Positions 54,840 to 64,000 are shown, numbered from the stretch's first letter. The stretch is DNA of 64,000 nucleotides from Micavibrio aeruginosavorus ARL-13 (GCF_000226315.1 NC_016026.1:310001-374000); one strand, 5' to 3'. Translations and numbers: made by a program. Notes: generated from the sequence alone by a model not told the origin.

Positions 54840-56285
54840 ATGGCCAAATCCCGATCCTCCTTCGTTTGCCAATCCTGCGGCGCGGTCACCACGCGCTGGG
54901 CCGGGAAATGTGAAGCCTGTAACGAATGGAACTGCATTGTTGAGGAGGTGGCCGAGGCCGCCATCCCGAAGGGCTTAGGCGCCGGGGCGGGTGCGGCGAA
55001 GAAGGGCCGCACGCTGGCGCTGGTCGATCTGAAGGGTGAAGATGCCAACAAACTGCCGCGCCGTGTAACCGGCATTGCCGAATATGACCGCGTGACGGGT
55101 GGCGGCATGGTGCCGGGATCGGCCATCCTGATTGGCGGCGATCCGGGGATTGGGAAGTCCACCCTGCTGCTTCAGGCGGTGTGTGCGCTCAGCGCGCGCG
55201 GGTCGCGATGCCTGTACGTCTCGGGTGAAGAAGCGGTGGATCAGGTGCGCCTGCGCGCCAGCCGTTTGGGTCTGGACGGGGCGAATGTTGAACTCGCCTC
55301 CGCCACCAACGTGCGCGATATCGTCGCGACGATGGAGGATACATCGACCTCCGGCGTTGATCTGATCGTCATTGACTCCATTCAAACCATGTATATCGAC
55401 ACGATCGACAGCGCCCCCGGAACGGTGACGCAAGTGCGCACATCGGCGCAGGAATTGATCCGTGTGGCCAAGCGGCGCGGCGTGATTATTCTGTTCGTCG
55501 GTCACGTGACGAAAGATGGCCAGATCGCGGGCCCGCGTGTGTTGGAACACATGGTGGATGCGGTTTTGTATTTCGAAGGGGATCGGTCGCACCAATTCCG
55601 TATCCTGCGTGCCGTGAAAAACCGTTTTGGTCCCACCGATGAAATCGGCGTGTTCGAAATGGCGAACGAAGGGTTGGTTGAAGTTGAAAACCCCTCGGCC
55701 CTGTTCCTCGCCCAACGGCAACAAGATGTTGCGGGCAGTGCGGTTCTGGCCGGGCTGGAAGGCACGCGGCCGGTGTTGGTCGAGGTGCAGGCCCTGGTCG
55801 CGCCCACGGCATTGGGCACGGCGCGACGCGCGGTGATCGGGTGGGATACCAGCCGTCTGGCCATGGTGCTGGCCGTGCTGGAAGCGCGGTGCGGCGTGCA
55901 GCTTTCATCTTCGGATATTTATCTGAACATTGCGGGCGGTATTCGCATGACTGAACCGGCGGCCGATCTGGCCGTTGCGGCGGCGTTGGTCAGTTCATGG
56001 ACCGGCGTGCCGGTTCCGGCGGATATGGTGCTGTTCGGTGAAATTGGTCTGGGCGGTGAAGTGCGTCAGGTGGCGCAACCCGATGTGCGGTTGAAGGAAG
56101 CGGCCAAGCTGGGCTTTGGTCAGGCCTGTATTCCGAAACGGAAGAAAACCCCGGCCTCCGACGCGGCGGCCAAAACCGCCCCGGCCATTCGCGTGAATGA
56201 ATTGGCGCAGGTGCAGGATATCGTCGATCTGTTCTCCGAGATGAAACGGGAAATGGGCGGCGGGATTAAATATGCGCAAGGATAG
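54840..56285 (+). CDS. radA: DNA repair protein RadA
   Basis: The 481-aa RecA-related branch migration ATPase has an N-terminal zinc finger Cys10/13/24/27 (VCQSCG, KCEACNEW). Walker A is GGDPGIGKST (about 98-107), the RadA-specific KNRFG motif is at 260-264, and a C-terminal Lon-like domain carries NIAGGIRMTEPAADLAVAAAL. I chose ATG 54840, where the zinc finger begins shortly after; longer in-frame extensions overlap the divergent gene. cvpA follows after about 100 bp. Confidence 0.96.
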   Translation: MAKSRSSFVCQSCGAVTTRWAGKCEACNEWNCIVEEVAEAAIPKGLGAGAGAAKKGRTLALVDLKGEDANKLPRRVTGIAEYDRVTGGGMVPGSAILIGGDPGIGKSTLLLQAVCALSARGSRCLYVSGEEAVDQVRLRASRLGLDGANVELASATNVRDIVATMEDTSTSGVDLIVIDSIQTMYIDTIDSAPGTVTQVRTSAQELIRVAKRRGVIILFVGHVTKDGQIAGPRVLEHMVDAVLYFEGDRSHQFRILRAVKNRFGPTDEIGVFEMANEGLVEVENPSALFLAQRQQDVAGSAVLAGLEGTRPVLVEVQALVAPTALGTARRAVIGWDTSRLAMVLAVLEARCGVQLSSSDIYLNIAGGIRMTEPAADLAVAAALVSSWTGVPVPADMVLFGEIGLGGEVRQVAQPDVRLKEAAKLGFGQACIPKRKKTPASDAAAKTAPAIRVNELAQVQDIVDLFSEMKREMGGGIKYAQG

Positions 56286-56388
56286 GGATTTTTCGGCTCC
56301 CATATCCCCCAAAAACCCTTGAAATCCGGCCCGCTTTCCCCGACAATCGGGGCAGGATTTCACGGGTTTTAAGGAAAATCGCCCCATC

Positions 56389-57144
56389 ATGTTTATCGAC
56401 ATCGTCGTCGCCGTTATCGTCGTCATTTCCGCCATTATCGCCTTCCTGCGCGGATTTATCCGTGAGGTGCTGACCATTGCCGGGGTTGTCGGCGGTTTGG
56501 TCGCGGCTGTGGCGTTGGGCCCGGTTGTGCGTCCCTCTTTCAATGGCTGGCTGGGTGTGCCGGCGGATGAAACGGCGGACATGCCGAAATTGTTCGACAT
56601 CGTGCCGATGGATATTGTGGCGCTGGTCTGTGCCTATGCCTCGATCTTTCTGGTCGTTGTGATCGCGCTGACGGTGGTTAGCCATTTGCTCTGCGGCTTT
56701 GCGAAGAAAATTGGTCTGGGTCCGGTTGATCGTACGCTGGGTGTGGTGTTTGGTATTGCCCGCGCGGCTGTTCTGCTGGCGCTGCTCTATCTGCCGGTCT
56801 ATCTGATGGTGGACAAGGATGATCGCGATGAGTGGTTTAAGGACAGCCGCTCCGCCGTGTATATCGAAGGGTTGGCGGCATGGATGGCTGATTTCATTCC
56901 TGAAGATACGGCTGAGAAACTGGCCGAGGGCGCGGGGCGCACACGTGAAGACGTTGAAAATGCCCGTGAGCGGATCAACGCGCTGGATGCGTTGAAAGAG
57001 CAGATGCAGAATGTTGAGGAAGCCGTGCAGGATGGTGCCGAAGCCATTACCGCGCCCGAGGAATCCAGCGAAGGGTACGAGCCGGATCAGCGCGATACGC
57101 TGGATCAGTTGATCGAAGACACGCAACAAGATACGCAACAATAA
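56389..57144 (+). CDS. cvpA: CvpA-family membrane protein
   Basis: The 251-aa protein has four predicted membrane helices within residues 1-150, including the conserved IAFLRGFIREVLTIAGVVGG and FAKKIGLGPVDRTLGVVFGIARAAVL. A long soluble, acidic, Gln-rich C-terminus follows (about 170-251). CvpA proteins are linked to colicin V production and envelope integrity. purF usually follows cvpA in alphaproteobacteria; here an SDR gene follows after 14 bp instead. Confidence 0.9.
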   Translation: MFIDIVVAVIVVISAIIAFLRGFIREVLTIAGVVGGLVAAVALGPVVRPSFNGWLGVPADETADMPKLFDIVPMDIVALVCAYASIFLVVVIALTVVSHLLCGFAKKIGLGPVDRTLGVVFGIARAAVLLALLYLPVYLMVDKDDRDEWFKDSRSAVYIEGLAAWMADFIPEDTAEKLAEGAGRTREDVENARERINALDALKEQMQNVEEAVQDGAEAITAPEESSEGYEPDQRDTLDQLIEDTQQDTQQ

Positions 57145-57158
57145 ACAGGAATACGACG

Positions 57159-57866
57159 ATGAGTGTTGATTTGACCGGGCGCGTGGCCGTTATCACCGGG
57201 GCCAGCCGTGGCATTGGCGCGGCCGTCGCCCGCCGGCTCGCCGCCGCCGGGGCGCATGTTGTTCTGGTTGCGCGCACAACCGGCGCGCTGGAAGCGTTGG
57301 ATGATGAAATTCGCAATGCCGGTGGCCGCGCGACCTTGATCCCGCTCAACCTGCTGGATTTTGACAAGGTGGATACGCTGGGCCCGGCGCTGGCCGAACG
57401 GTTTGGCCGTTGCGATATTCTGGTGGCCAATGCGGGGATGCTGGGCACGCTCGGCCCCCTGCCGCATGCGGATGCAAAAGAATGGGACCGCGTGATTGGT
57501 TTGAACCTGACCGCGAATTTCCGTCTGGTGCGTACACTCGATCCGTTGTTGCGCGCATCGGACGCGGGCCGTGCAATCTTTGTCACCTCTGGTGCAGCCG
57601 AAGGACCGCGCGCCTATTGGGGAGCCTATGCCGTTTCCAAGGCGGGGCTGGAGGCAATGGCGCGGTCTTACGCGGCGGAAAATGAAAAAACCAATCTGCG
57701 CGTCAACATCATCGACCCGGGCCGCGTGCGCACGAAAATGCGCGCCGCTGCCTATCCCGGCGAAGACCCGCAAAGCGTGATCCCGCCGGAAGATGTCGTG
57801 GATGCGTTTTTGGCCTTGGCCGACCCGGCCATGACGGCCCATGGCCAGCGCGTGAAAGCGGCGTAA
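57159..57866 (+). CDS. Short-chain dehydrogenase/reductase
   Basis: The 235-aa classical SDR has TGASRGIGAAVARRL at the N-terminus, VANAGMLG in the middle, a Ser in FVTSGAAEG, and catalytic Tyr/Lys in YAVSKAGLE. The short C-terminus and AKEWDRVIGLNLTANFRLVR resemble alphaproteobacterial SDRs commonly found beside cvpA/purF. A good SD (CAGGA) precedes it. The substrate is unknown. Confidence 0.9.
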   Translation: MSVDLTGRVAVITGASRGIGAAVARRLAAAGAHVVLVARTTGALEALDDEIRNAGGRATLIPLNLLDFDKVDTLGPALAERFGRCDILVANAGMLGTLGPLPHADAKEWDRVIGLNLTANFRLVRTLDPLLRASDAGRAIFVTSGAAEGPRAYWGAYAVSKAGLEAMARSYAAENEKTNLRVNIIDPGRVRTKMRAAAYPGEDPQSVIPPEDVVDAFLALADPAMTAHGQRVKAA

Positions 57867-57969
57867 AGACCTTATTTTTCAATGTCTTTCCGGTATTGTT
57901 TGCCCCGTCGGCGCGGTGGGGTTACAAAGACGTATCGAAAAATTAAAAATAAGACGAGGGAAGACGCCG

Positions 57970-58260
57970 ATGACGAAACTGACCAAGGGGACTTTGCTCC
58001 GTTTGTTTGATGCGGTTGTAAATGCGCCGAAGGATGCGGCCTATGGCCTGCTGTTGCCCACGCCGGATGCGGACTGCGACGAATACAAACCGGGCATGAT
58101 CGCGACGGGCGCGTTGGGGGCCGCGACCATGGTGGCCGGGTTCACCGTTGCGCCGATTGGCCTGTCTGTCATTGGTGGCTTTTTTGCCGCGCGCGCGGGG
58201 CTTTGGCTGGCGGCGCAGGGACGCGACATTCGCCGGGGCCTTGGCAACGGCCCGCAATAA
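57970..58260 (+). CDS. Small membrane protein of unknown function
   Basis: The 96-aa protein has a soluble head (LTKGTLLRLFDAVVNAPKDA) and a Gly/Ala-rich hydrophobic hairpin at about 45-80 (GALGAATMVAGF and VIGGFFAARAG). It ends in a basic tail. ATG 57970 follows GAGGGAAG. A terminator follows the stop. No family was recognised. Confidence 0.65.
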   Translation: MTKLTKGTLLRLFDAVVNAPKDAAYGLLLPTPDADCDEYKPGMIATGALGAATMVAGFTVAPIGLSVIGGFFAARAGLWLAAQGRDIRRGLGNGPQ

Positions 58261-58285
58261 GCCGATAGCGACAGAATGGAACGAA

Positions 58286-58308
58286 AAGCCGGGCCTTTGC
58301 CCGGCTTT
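58286..58308 (+). terminator. Terminator of the 57970 gene
   Basis: AAAGCCGGGC and GCCCGGCTTT form a perfect 10-bp stem with a short loop, then a T-rich tract. Confidence 0.85.
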
Positions 58309-58438
58309 CTCTATTTTAACCTATTGGTATTTCAGCAGAAAGTCAGTATTTCAAATCTGTTGCATCATTACGGAAAATGAGGCATTGTGTCGCATCAATA
58401 TTATGGCAATTAATGGGCTTTATAGCCGAGGCTTATTC

Positions 58439-59791
58439 ATGATGCGCAGTTTGAAATCTCTTTGGTCCTTGGGGCGCACCGCTAATGATAATGTGCAAAC
58501 CGTAGCGCAATTGCCGGCCCCGGATGTGTCCGCGCCCGCCGATGAAAAATCATTGCGTGAACGCCTGCTCCAGGATTTTACCCGTGCCCATTATGGCGCA
58601 GTGTGCCGTACATTGGCCTTCCCCGGTGTGGTCGATGGCACATCTGTTTATTACCGCGCCGTGGCCGCCGATACGATCTTCAGCCAATGGGTGATTCAGC
58701 GCGTAACGGAATCATCTGTACAAATGGAAACGAATACCCTTCCGGTTCAGACGGACAACGCGAAATTCGACGTTGTTAAAACCGGTTTGGATTTTTTCCA
58801 TGCGATCGAATATCTGGCCCGTACCGAGATGCTACAGGATAGCCCATCCATCGGCCCCACGCGGGATGATCTGAAATTGGGCCATTACGAATCCTTCGCC
58901 AAACTGCACCTGATCGGTTTTGATTTAAAGGGCATGCCCCAGCCGACCATGAACGGCCAGATTGTCACCGGCGGATCGTATTCCAAGGCGATGATGGATG
59001 ATTTGCAACAATCGCTGAACGATCATGAAACCAAAGCCCACCTGGCGCAAAAAGCATGGGAAGGGGCGTTGGCCAATGTCGGTAAGCCCGCTGATCTGTA
59101 CAAAGAAACATTGGCGCAGGCGCAGGATTTGAATGACCTGACACGCGCTGCGGGATTGTCCAATTTATGGGTCGATATTTTGGGCCGCGTATTGAAAAAT
59201 GATTCTTTCTATTTAGCGGATGAGGAAGAAGATCAAATCCTTGCCGCTGAGCCCCACGGACGTTTCGTGGATCGAGATGGGGTATACTATTGGCTGTCTA
59301 GATTTACTGATAAAATTAGATCGGACCGTTTTTCTAACTTTTTTGACAACACAATGTTTCAAGTCAATCAAATTGAATCTGACGAGATTAAAATTCAGGC
59401 TACGCAATTCGTAAAAGATATTACTTGCTTTGCGCTGGTGCAGGATGCGGCATTTTTTCTTCGTATGCATGGCGATGATGCAAATATCAACATGATCGAC
59501 CGCATGAATAAATACGAAACTGCGTATGTGAAGGTCAAAACTGGAAGCTGTCCTGATGGTGGCTGGAGGAATAAAATTGAGTGTCTGCAATGGAAAAGCG
59601 CAGAGAAAAAAGCGCGCGCCGAATTTACATCCTTGGTGGCATCAACCCCTAAAATTGAAGCGGTTCCGGCAAATTTCGTTGAGGTGGCGCAGCGTTTTGA
59701 CGCGTTGCGCATGCAAGCGCAATATGACGCCGACCGTGCCATCACAAAAATCCGCCGTGGTCCGATTGGCGGGTCGCGGGAATGGGTGTAG
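58439..59791 (+). CDS. Hypothetical protein, paralogue of the 59861 product (1)
   Basis: The 450-aa soluble, mostly helical protein belongs to no known family. The first ~35 residues (MRSLKSLWSLG, NDNVQT, LPAPDVS) share LKxLWxxG, NVQT and LPxPDVS with the neighbour at 59861. A middle segment (NGQIVTGGSYSKAMMDDL, about 195) is also shared. ATG 58439 has GAGG 7 nt before it; an in-frame ATG at 58403 lacks an SD. The 59180-59560 part is A+T-richer than the rest, suggesting faster change or an insertion. Confidence 0.65.
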   Translation: MMRSLKSLWSLGRTANDNVQTVAQLPAPDVSAPADEKSLRERLLQDFTRAHYGAVCRTLAFPGVVDGTSVYYRAVAADTIFSQWVIQRVTESSVQMETNTLPVQTDNAKFDVVKTGLDFFHAIEYLARTEMLQDSPSIGPTRDDLKLGHYESFAKLHLIGFDLKGMPQPTMNGQIVTGGSYSKAMMDDLQQSLNDHETKAHLAQKAWEGALANVGKPADLYKETLAQAQDLNDLTRAAGLSNLWVDILGRVLKNDSFYLADEEEDQILAAEPHGRFVDRDGVYYWLSRFTDKIRSDRFSNFFDNTMFQVNQIESDEIKIQATQFVKDITCFALVQDAAFFLRMHGDDANINMIDRMNKYETAYVKVKTGSCPDGGWRNKIECLQWKSAEKKARAEFTSLVASTPKIEAVPANFVEVAQRFDALRMQAQYDADRAITKIRRGPIGGSREWV

Positions 59792-59860
59792 GGCGAAGGG
59801 ATGCGGCTATTGAATCACGATAAAATGAAAATCATACAGATGGGCAGGGAGCCGAAATAG

Positions 59861-61126
59861 GTGGTATTGAAAACGCTTTGGCCATTTGGTGCGGCATCGA
59901 ATGTACAAACGCCGGCTTTGGAATTGCCGACGCCGGACGTATCGGAAAACCAATCCGGGGCGCGGTATGGACGGCGGTTTCGGACGCAGGCTTTTGTCAA
60001 TCCGCATATGCCGGAAGGGGATGAAGAATATTATAAAGCCATTGCCAAAGGTCCCAATGATTGGCGCGTGATCAAATACACGAAAAAATCCGGTGATGTA
60101 CAAACCTTGGTGATGGATGAATCTGTGTCGTTTGTAACGGCGGCGCAGAAGCTGGTGTCATATGAAACGGCGGCGGAGGATATGGGGTTGTTGCCACTGG
60201 GCAACGGTCCGGAAGAATTTGGTTTTGAACATGTGACGCAATTCTGCCTGCGCGAAGGTTTTGTGCCGGATCGTGGCGGGCGGTTGCATGAAACCGAAAA
60301 CGGCGAAATTGTCACCGAGGGGCGTTTCGACGGGGCGGTTACGGCGCAATTGGAAGATATTGTGAACAGCGTGCGGTCGGGGCAATTGTTCCTGCGCGAT
60401 GTGTGGGTGAATAATTTTATCCATGATCTGTTCAATGGCCGGGCCGAGCCACTGCGTTGGGTCGATTTTAGCGAGCGGTTGAAAGACACCGATGTCCTGC
60501 ACAAGGCGGTCTTCCTGATCCGTGCGGCCATGATTGCGGAACGCCGCGTTGTTAAAAACGGCGGCAATGAAGGCGTGTGGAAGGCGGATCATTTTATCAA
60601 TGAAACCAAATTCCTAAATTCGGCCTTTTCCGAAGGGTATGTGCAGAATGCGCTGAAATCCACGACGCCGTTGACGGAAGATTTGTTGAACCGTGCGGTG
60701 GATTTCCTGAAAAAAGACGGATCGACCTTGCCCGAAGACATTGGCAAGGAAGCCCAGCGTCTGGTCACCGATTTGCAGGTGTTTCAAATCACGCGCCGTG
60801 TGCGGTCCATGATGCGGGTCGGGGCGCAATATATGGATGGCACCGTACGCGATGATGTTGGCACGTTGGTCGGCAAGGCCAAGGATCTGATGCACGGTAT
60901 GGGGTATGATGCGGCGATGATTGCCGACGCGGAAAGTTCCATGCTCTGCACCGAACCCGTGCGCGAGTTCCCCAAGACGTTTGAAGATCGCGTGGCGTCG
61001 TTTGAAGATCTGTACAAAACGTCCATCGACATTTTGAACAAGAAATTGTCACCGCAAATTGATGGGTTGGAGAAAAGCCCTCCAACGCGACCATCGCGGC
61101 CCCCTTTGGGTGTCGGGCCCCGCTAA
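59861..61126 (+). CDS. Hypothetical protein, paralogue of the 58439 product (2)
   Basis: The 421-aa soluble protein belongs to no known family. It opens with MVLKTLWPFGAASNVQ and then ELPTPDVS, the same head as the upstream gene, and has NGEIVTEGRFDGAVTAQLED near residue 148. A Pro/Arg-rich C-terminus ends it. The start is GTG 59861, immediately after an in-frame TAG and 10 nt after GGGAG. Both proteins may be targeted alike by the shared head. It converges on der with 9 bp between the stops. Confidence 0.65.
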   Translation: MVLKTLWPFGAASNVQTPALELPTPDVSENQSGARYGRRFRTQAFVNPHMPEGDEEYYKAIAKGPNDWRVIKYTKKSGDVQTLVMDESVSFVTAAQKLVSYETAAEDMGLLPLGNGPEEFGFEHVTQFCLREGFVPDRGGRLHETENGEIVTEGRFDGAVTAQLEDIVNSVRSGQLFLRDVWVNNFIHDLFNGRAEPLRWVDFSERLKDTDVLHKAVFLIRAAMIAERRVVKNGGNEGVWKADHFINETKFLNSAFSEGYVQNALKSTTPLTEDLLNRAVDFLKKDGSTLPEDIGKEAQRLVTDLQVFQITRRVRSMMRVGAQYMDGTVRDDVGTLVGKAKDLMHGMGYDAAMIADAESSMLCTEPVREFPKTFEDRVASFEDLYKTSIDILNKKLSPQIDGLEKSPPTRPSRPPLGVGPR

Positions 61127-61135
61127 TCCTGTCCC

Positions 61136-62563
61136 TTAATCCACGTACGGGTTTTTACTGGTGCGGATCATCACGCGCACCGGAACGCCCGGAATGTCGA
61201 AATCGCGGCGCAACCCGTTAATCAGATACCGTTTATACGTATCCGGGAAATCACCGGGGCGTGACACCCACAATGCGAATGTCGGCGGGCGGGCCTTGAT
61301 CTGCGTAATGTAACGCAGGCGGTTCGGGCGGCCATTGGCCATCGGGGCAGGGTTTTGTTCTTCCATCCCGCGCAGCCAGCGGTTCATACGCGATGTCGGC
61401 ACGCGGCGGTTCCAAACGGCATGGGTTTGCAAAATCAAATCCAGCATCGGTTCCAGGTTTTTACCCTTCAATGCCGAAATGGTGATGACGGGAATTTCAC
61501 GCAACTGGCCCAAGGATGCTTCGATACGGTCTTCGATGCGTTTCATGGCGGCGGCTTTGTCTTCGACCGCGTCCCATTTGTTGATGGCCAGGACCAGGGC
61601 GCGGCCCTCGTCAATAATATGTTCGGCAATCCCCAAATCCTGTTTTTCCATCGGATTGTTGCCGTCCAGAACCAGAACGCACACCTCGGCCAGGCGAATG
61701 GCGCGCAAAGAATCCTGTACAGCCATTTTTTCCAGACGGTCGTCAATACGGGCCTTGCGGCGCATACCGGCGGTGTCGACCAGACGGAACAGGCGGTCCT
61801 TGTACGTCCATTTCACGGCGATGGCATCGCGCGTTGTGCCCGCTTCGGGGCTGGTCATCACGCGTTCTTCTTGTAACAACGCGTTCAACAGTGTGGATTT
61901 GCCAACGTTCGGGCGGCCAACGAAAGCCACGCGCAACGGAATGGTGTCGGTGTCGACCTGCGGCTCAATGGCGCTGAGGTCGAAATCGTCGTTACCTTCC
62001 AGCGCGTCGATTTCTTCTTCGGTCAAAGACGGGCCGAATGATGCGGCGGCATCCTCGATCTCTTCTTCTTCCTCAAAATACGGGGACAGCATGTGGTACA
62101 GGTCATCCAACCCGTATCCGTGCGCGGCGGACATCGGCAACGGCTCGCCCAAGCCAAGGGCATAGGCCTCAGCCAATCCGGCGGCGGCGGCGTTTTCATG
62201 TTCGCATTTGTTGACGGCCAGAACGGTCGGAATGTCCTGACGGCGCAGCCAGTTGGCGAAATGCTTGTCCATCGGGGTGATGCCGCTGCGGCCATCAACC
62301 ATGAACAACACGGCGTCGGCTTCCTGCAATGCCAGCTCCGTTTGGCGGCGCATCTTGCCGCGCATGGAATCGTCAAACGCTTCTTCCAACCCGGCGGTGT
62401 CGATCAGGCGGATTTTCTTGTCGAGCAACCAGCCCTCGGTCTCACGCCAATCGCGCGTCACGCCGGGGGTGTCGTCGATAATCGCCATCTGCTTGCGGGC
62501 CAGACGATTGAACAAGGTCGATTTGCCGACATTGGGTCGGCCGATAATTACGAGGGTAAACAT
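61136..62563 (-). CDS. der: Ribosome biogenesis GTPase Der (EngA)
   Basis: The 475-aa protein has two tandem GTPase domains: GRPNVGKSTLFNRL (about 8-21) and GRPNVGKSTLLNAL (about 215-228). Each has DTAG and NKxD motifs. A C-terminal KH-like domain (TSRMNRWLRGM, YLINGLRRDFDIPGVPVR) follows. The acidic linker (EEEEEIEDAAASF) between G domains is usual for this group. It acts in 50S assembly. The start overlaps the bamB stop (TAATG). Confidence 0.97.
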   Translation of the reverse strand: MFTLVIIGRPNVGKSTLFNRLARKQMAIIDDTPGVTRDWRETEGWLLDKKIRLIDTAGLEEAFDDSMRGKMRRQTELALQEADAVLFMVDGRSGITPMDKHFANWLRRQDIPTVLAVNKCEHENAAAAGLAEAYALGLGEPLPMSAAHGYGLDDLYHMLSPYFEEEEEIEDAAASFGPSLTEEEIDALEGNDDFDLSAIEPQVDTDTIPLRVAFVGRPNVGKSTLLNALLQEERVMTSPEAGTTRDAIAVKWTYKDRLFRLVDTAGMRRKARIDDRLEKMAVQDSLRAIRLAEVCVLVLDGNNPMEKQDLGIAEHIIDEGRALVLAINKWDAVEDKAAAMKRIEDRIEASLGQLREIPVITISALKGKNLEPMLDLILQTHAVWNRRVPTSRMNRWLRGMEEQNPAPMANGRPNRLRYITQIKARPPTFALWVSRPGDFPDTYKRYLINGLRRDFDIPGVPVRVMIRTSKNPYVD

Positions 62564-63885
62564 TACTTATACGCCGCCAATGTCCCGTTATCAGACAGGA
62601 TGTAAAGTGTATCGCCCGCAACAATCGGGGCAATATGCACGGGGCCTTCGGTGCGCCATTCGCTGGTGCCTTCGCCGGTGGCCGGGCTGACCTCTAGCAC
62701 GTAACCGTGGCTGGATGCCACAAACAAACGCCCACCGGCCAGAACCGGGCCGGTCCAGGTGATTGCGTCCTTGCGTTTATCGGGGTTCTCATACTTTGGG
62801 AGGGGTTTAACCCAGGCAATGGCGCCGGAATCACGGCTCATGCCAATCAATTCGTTGTTGGCGGTAATCATGAAGACATGGTTGCCCGCCACCCACGGGG
62901 TTTCCGACCCCGGAATGTCGCGTTGCCAGACGCGCGCGCCGGTGCGTTCATCAATCGCGGCAATGCGTCCGCCATAAGACACGGCAATCACCATACCCTT
63001 GTCCAGAACCGGCAAGCCACGAATGGCCGCCATGCCGGACAATCCGCCCGTGCGGCGGAAGGAGGTCAGGTTATCCGTCCACGCCACCGATCCGTTTTCA
63101 ACGCGCAGGGCAAAAATTTCACCGGATGAAAAGGCGGGCACAACCATTTCACGGCTGGCCGCGGGGCTGGCCGCGCCCAGCAGGCCGGTGGTTTCGGCCA
63201 ATCCAGAGAATTCCCACAGCAACGCGCCATCGGCGGTGTTCAGGGCCAGCAATTTGTTATCCATCGTCATCACGAACACGCGGCCATCCATGACGGTCGG
63301 CGCGGCGCGGGACGGGGCAGGCAACGGTTTGCGCCATGCAATCGTGCCATCCTTTGGGTTCATGACCAGAATTTCGGCGTAGCCGTTGGTGACGAACAAT
63401 TGGCCTTGGGAGTACGCGATGCCACCGGCAATCACCGGTTCGCCTTCTTCGGCTTCCGGTGCGATATCAACGGACCACAGGCGCTTGCCACTGGTCACGT
63501 CAAAGGCGGACATTTCCGCGCGCGTATCAATCGTGTACACGCGGCCATCAATCACAACCGGTTGCGACACCAGCGGCAGGCGGTCATTGCCGCCATCGCC
63601 AATATTGGTTTTCCAAACCCGCTTCAATGATCCTTCGCTTAAGGACAAATGTTGCATGGCGTGGTTCGGGTACCCGCCGGTTTGCGGCCAGAATTCGTTC
63701 TTCCACGGTTGCGGAGCGATAAAGCCCTGGGCGTCCAGTGCGATGTCATCGGGTTCCAGCGCACGCTGCATTTCCAAAACGGAAATCCGTGTGCCGGGCA
63801 GCGGGGCCTTGTCATCCGACGATCCGCAGGCGGCCAATGTGATGGCCGTGCCCAGCAACAGAAGATGCAGTGAAAAACGTTTCAT
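62563..63885 (-). CDS. bamB: Outer membrane assembly lipoprotein BamB-like
   Basis: The 440-aa lipoprotein has lipobox TLAACGSS (Cys20 by count). A PQQ-type beta-propeller of about eight blades fills residues 85-440 (recurring GRVYTIDTRAEMSAFD, DGRVFVMTMDNKLLALN, GGRIAAIDERTGARVWQ). It is part of the BAM complex that inserts outer-membrane proteins. The gene is coupled to der (TAATG), the common bamB-der order, and preceded by the partial gene at 63911. Confidence 0.93.
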   Translation of the reverse strand: MKRFSLHLLLLGTAITLAACGSSDDKAPLPGTRISVLEMQRALEPDDIALDAQGFIAPQPWKNEFWPQTGGYPNHAMQHLSLSEGSLKRVWKTNIGDGGNDRLPLVSQPVVIDGRVYTIDTRAEMSAFDVTSGKRLWSVDIAPEAEEGEPVIAGGIAYSQGQLFVTNGYAEILVMNPKDGTIAWRKPLPAPSRAAPTVMDGRVFVMTMDNKLLALNTADGALLWEFSGLAETTGLLGAASPAASREMVVPAFSSGEIFALRVENGSVAWTDNLTSFRRTGGLSGMAAIRGLPVLDKGMVIAVSYGGRIAAIDERTGARVWQRDIPGSETPWVAGNHVFMITANNELIGMSRDSGAIAWVKPLPKYENPDKRKDAITWTGPVLAGGRLFVASSHGYVLEVSPATGEGTSEWRTEGPVHIAPIVAGDTLYILSDNGTLAAYK

Positions 63886-63910
63886 GGTTTTTGTCCGTTC
63901 GTGATCTTAT

Positions 63911-64000
63911 TTATTTTTGTTCCGACAGGCGCAACGCGTAAATGTGATCCAGCGCGCGGGCCCGTTCCTTCATGCTGGCCGGGGCCGTTTCGGATTGCAG
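63911..64000 (-). CDS. C-terminal end of a gene upstream of bamB (partial)
   Basis: Only the last 29 codons are in the window: the reading frame ends with ALDHIYALRLSEQK before TAA. In many alphaproteobacteria a tetratricopeptide-repeat protein like YfgM precedes bamB, and the helical end fits, but the fragment is too short to decide. 25 bp separate it from bamB, so it is probably in the same operon. Confidence 0.6.
   Translation of the reverse strand: MQSETAPASMKERARALDHIYALRLSEQK

Overview
The window is a bacterial chromosome segment of about 55-60% GC over most of its length. Gene content fits an alphaproteobacterium: CioAB-type cytochrome bd, dnaX-ybaB, rimO, typA, rpe, radA, cvpA, der-bamB, and LuxR regulators with intact acyl-homoserine-lactone pocket residues. 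The many lineage-restricted secreted or envelope proteins (an RTX lipase, paired HExxH peptidases, paired unknown proteins) make me suspect a Micavibrio-like predatory alphaproteobacterium. That placement is an inference from recall and cannot be proved here.

Region 1, positions 1-9584, is the visible part of an integrated island. A P4-type tyrosine recombinase lies at the left. The right edge is a 45-nt 3' remnant of tRNA-Thr(CGU) that begins at the anticodon loop, the classic duplicated attachment site. The left edge, with the intact tRNA, lies before the window. The cargo is A+T-rich: two tandem copies of a membrane-anchored 240-aa protein, each coupled by an ATGA overlap to a class-3-lipase-like gene. 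The first lipase copy breaks off just after its nucleophile elbow; the second continues into an 1876-aa RTX/cadherin exoprotein with a type I secretion C-terminus.

Region 2, 9.8-28.2 kb, holds regulators and stress or redox genes: two tandem LuxR-type receptors without a synthase, a lipoprotein hydrolase coupled to an Lnb/DUF4105-like protein, an isochorismatase, HxlR-pirin, cydAB, and a TetR gene facing an SDR/NAD(P)-oxidoreductase pair. Next come four unlisted small ORFs in a row, a second pirin, azoR and an HSL-type esterase. Similar TAC-N6-GTA palindromes precede the SDR/tetR pair, the small-ORF operon and the esterase, suggesting one regulon. Upp and a Urc1-like GTP cyclohydrolase II homologue follow, with divergent mmsA, hinting at pyrimidine breakdown.

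Region 3, 30-36.3 kb, has an orphan OmpR-type regulator and a surface-sugar operon: a WbpA-like dehydrogenase, a fused WbpB-WbpD oxidoreductase/acetyltransferase, a WbpE-like aminotransferase and a glycosyltransferase. Together they would make a UDP-diacetamido-uronic acid and transfer a sugar.

Region 4, 36.3-64 kb, is mostly housekeeping: dnaX, ybaB, xth, rimO, typA, chorismate mutase, Nudix, rpe, heparinase family, metallophosphoesterase, radA, cvpA, der, bamB. Three sets of paralogous unknown genes are interspersed: 44036/44522, the HExxH pair 48688/49896, and 58439/59861. Several GC-rich inverted-repeat elements lie in intergenic gaps. No CRISPR array, rRNA, complete tRNA or insertion sequence was seen.
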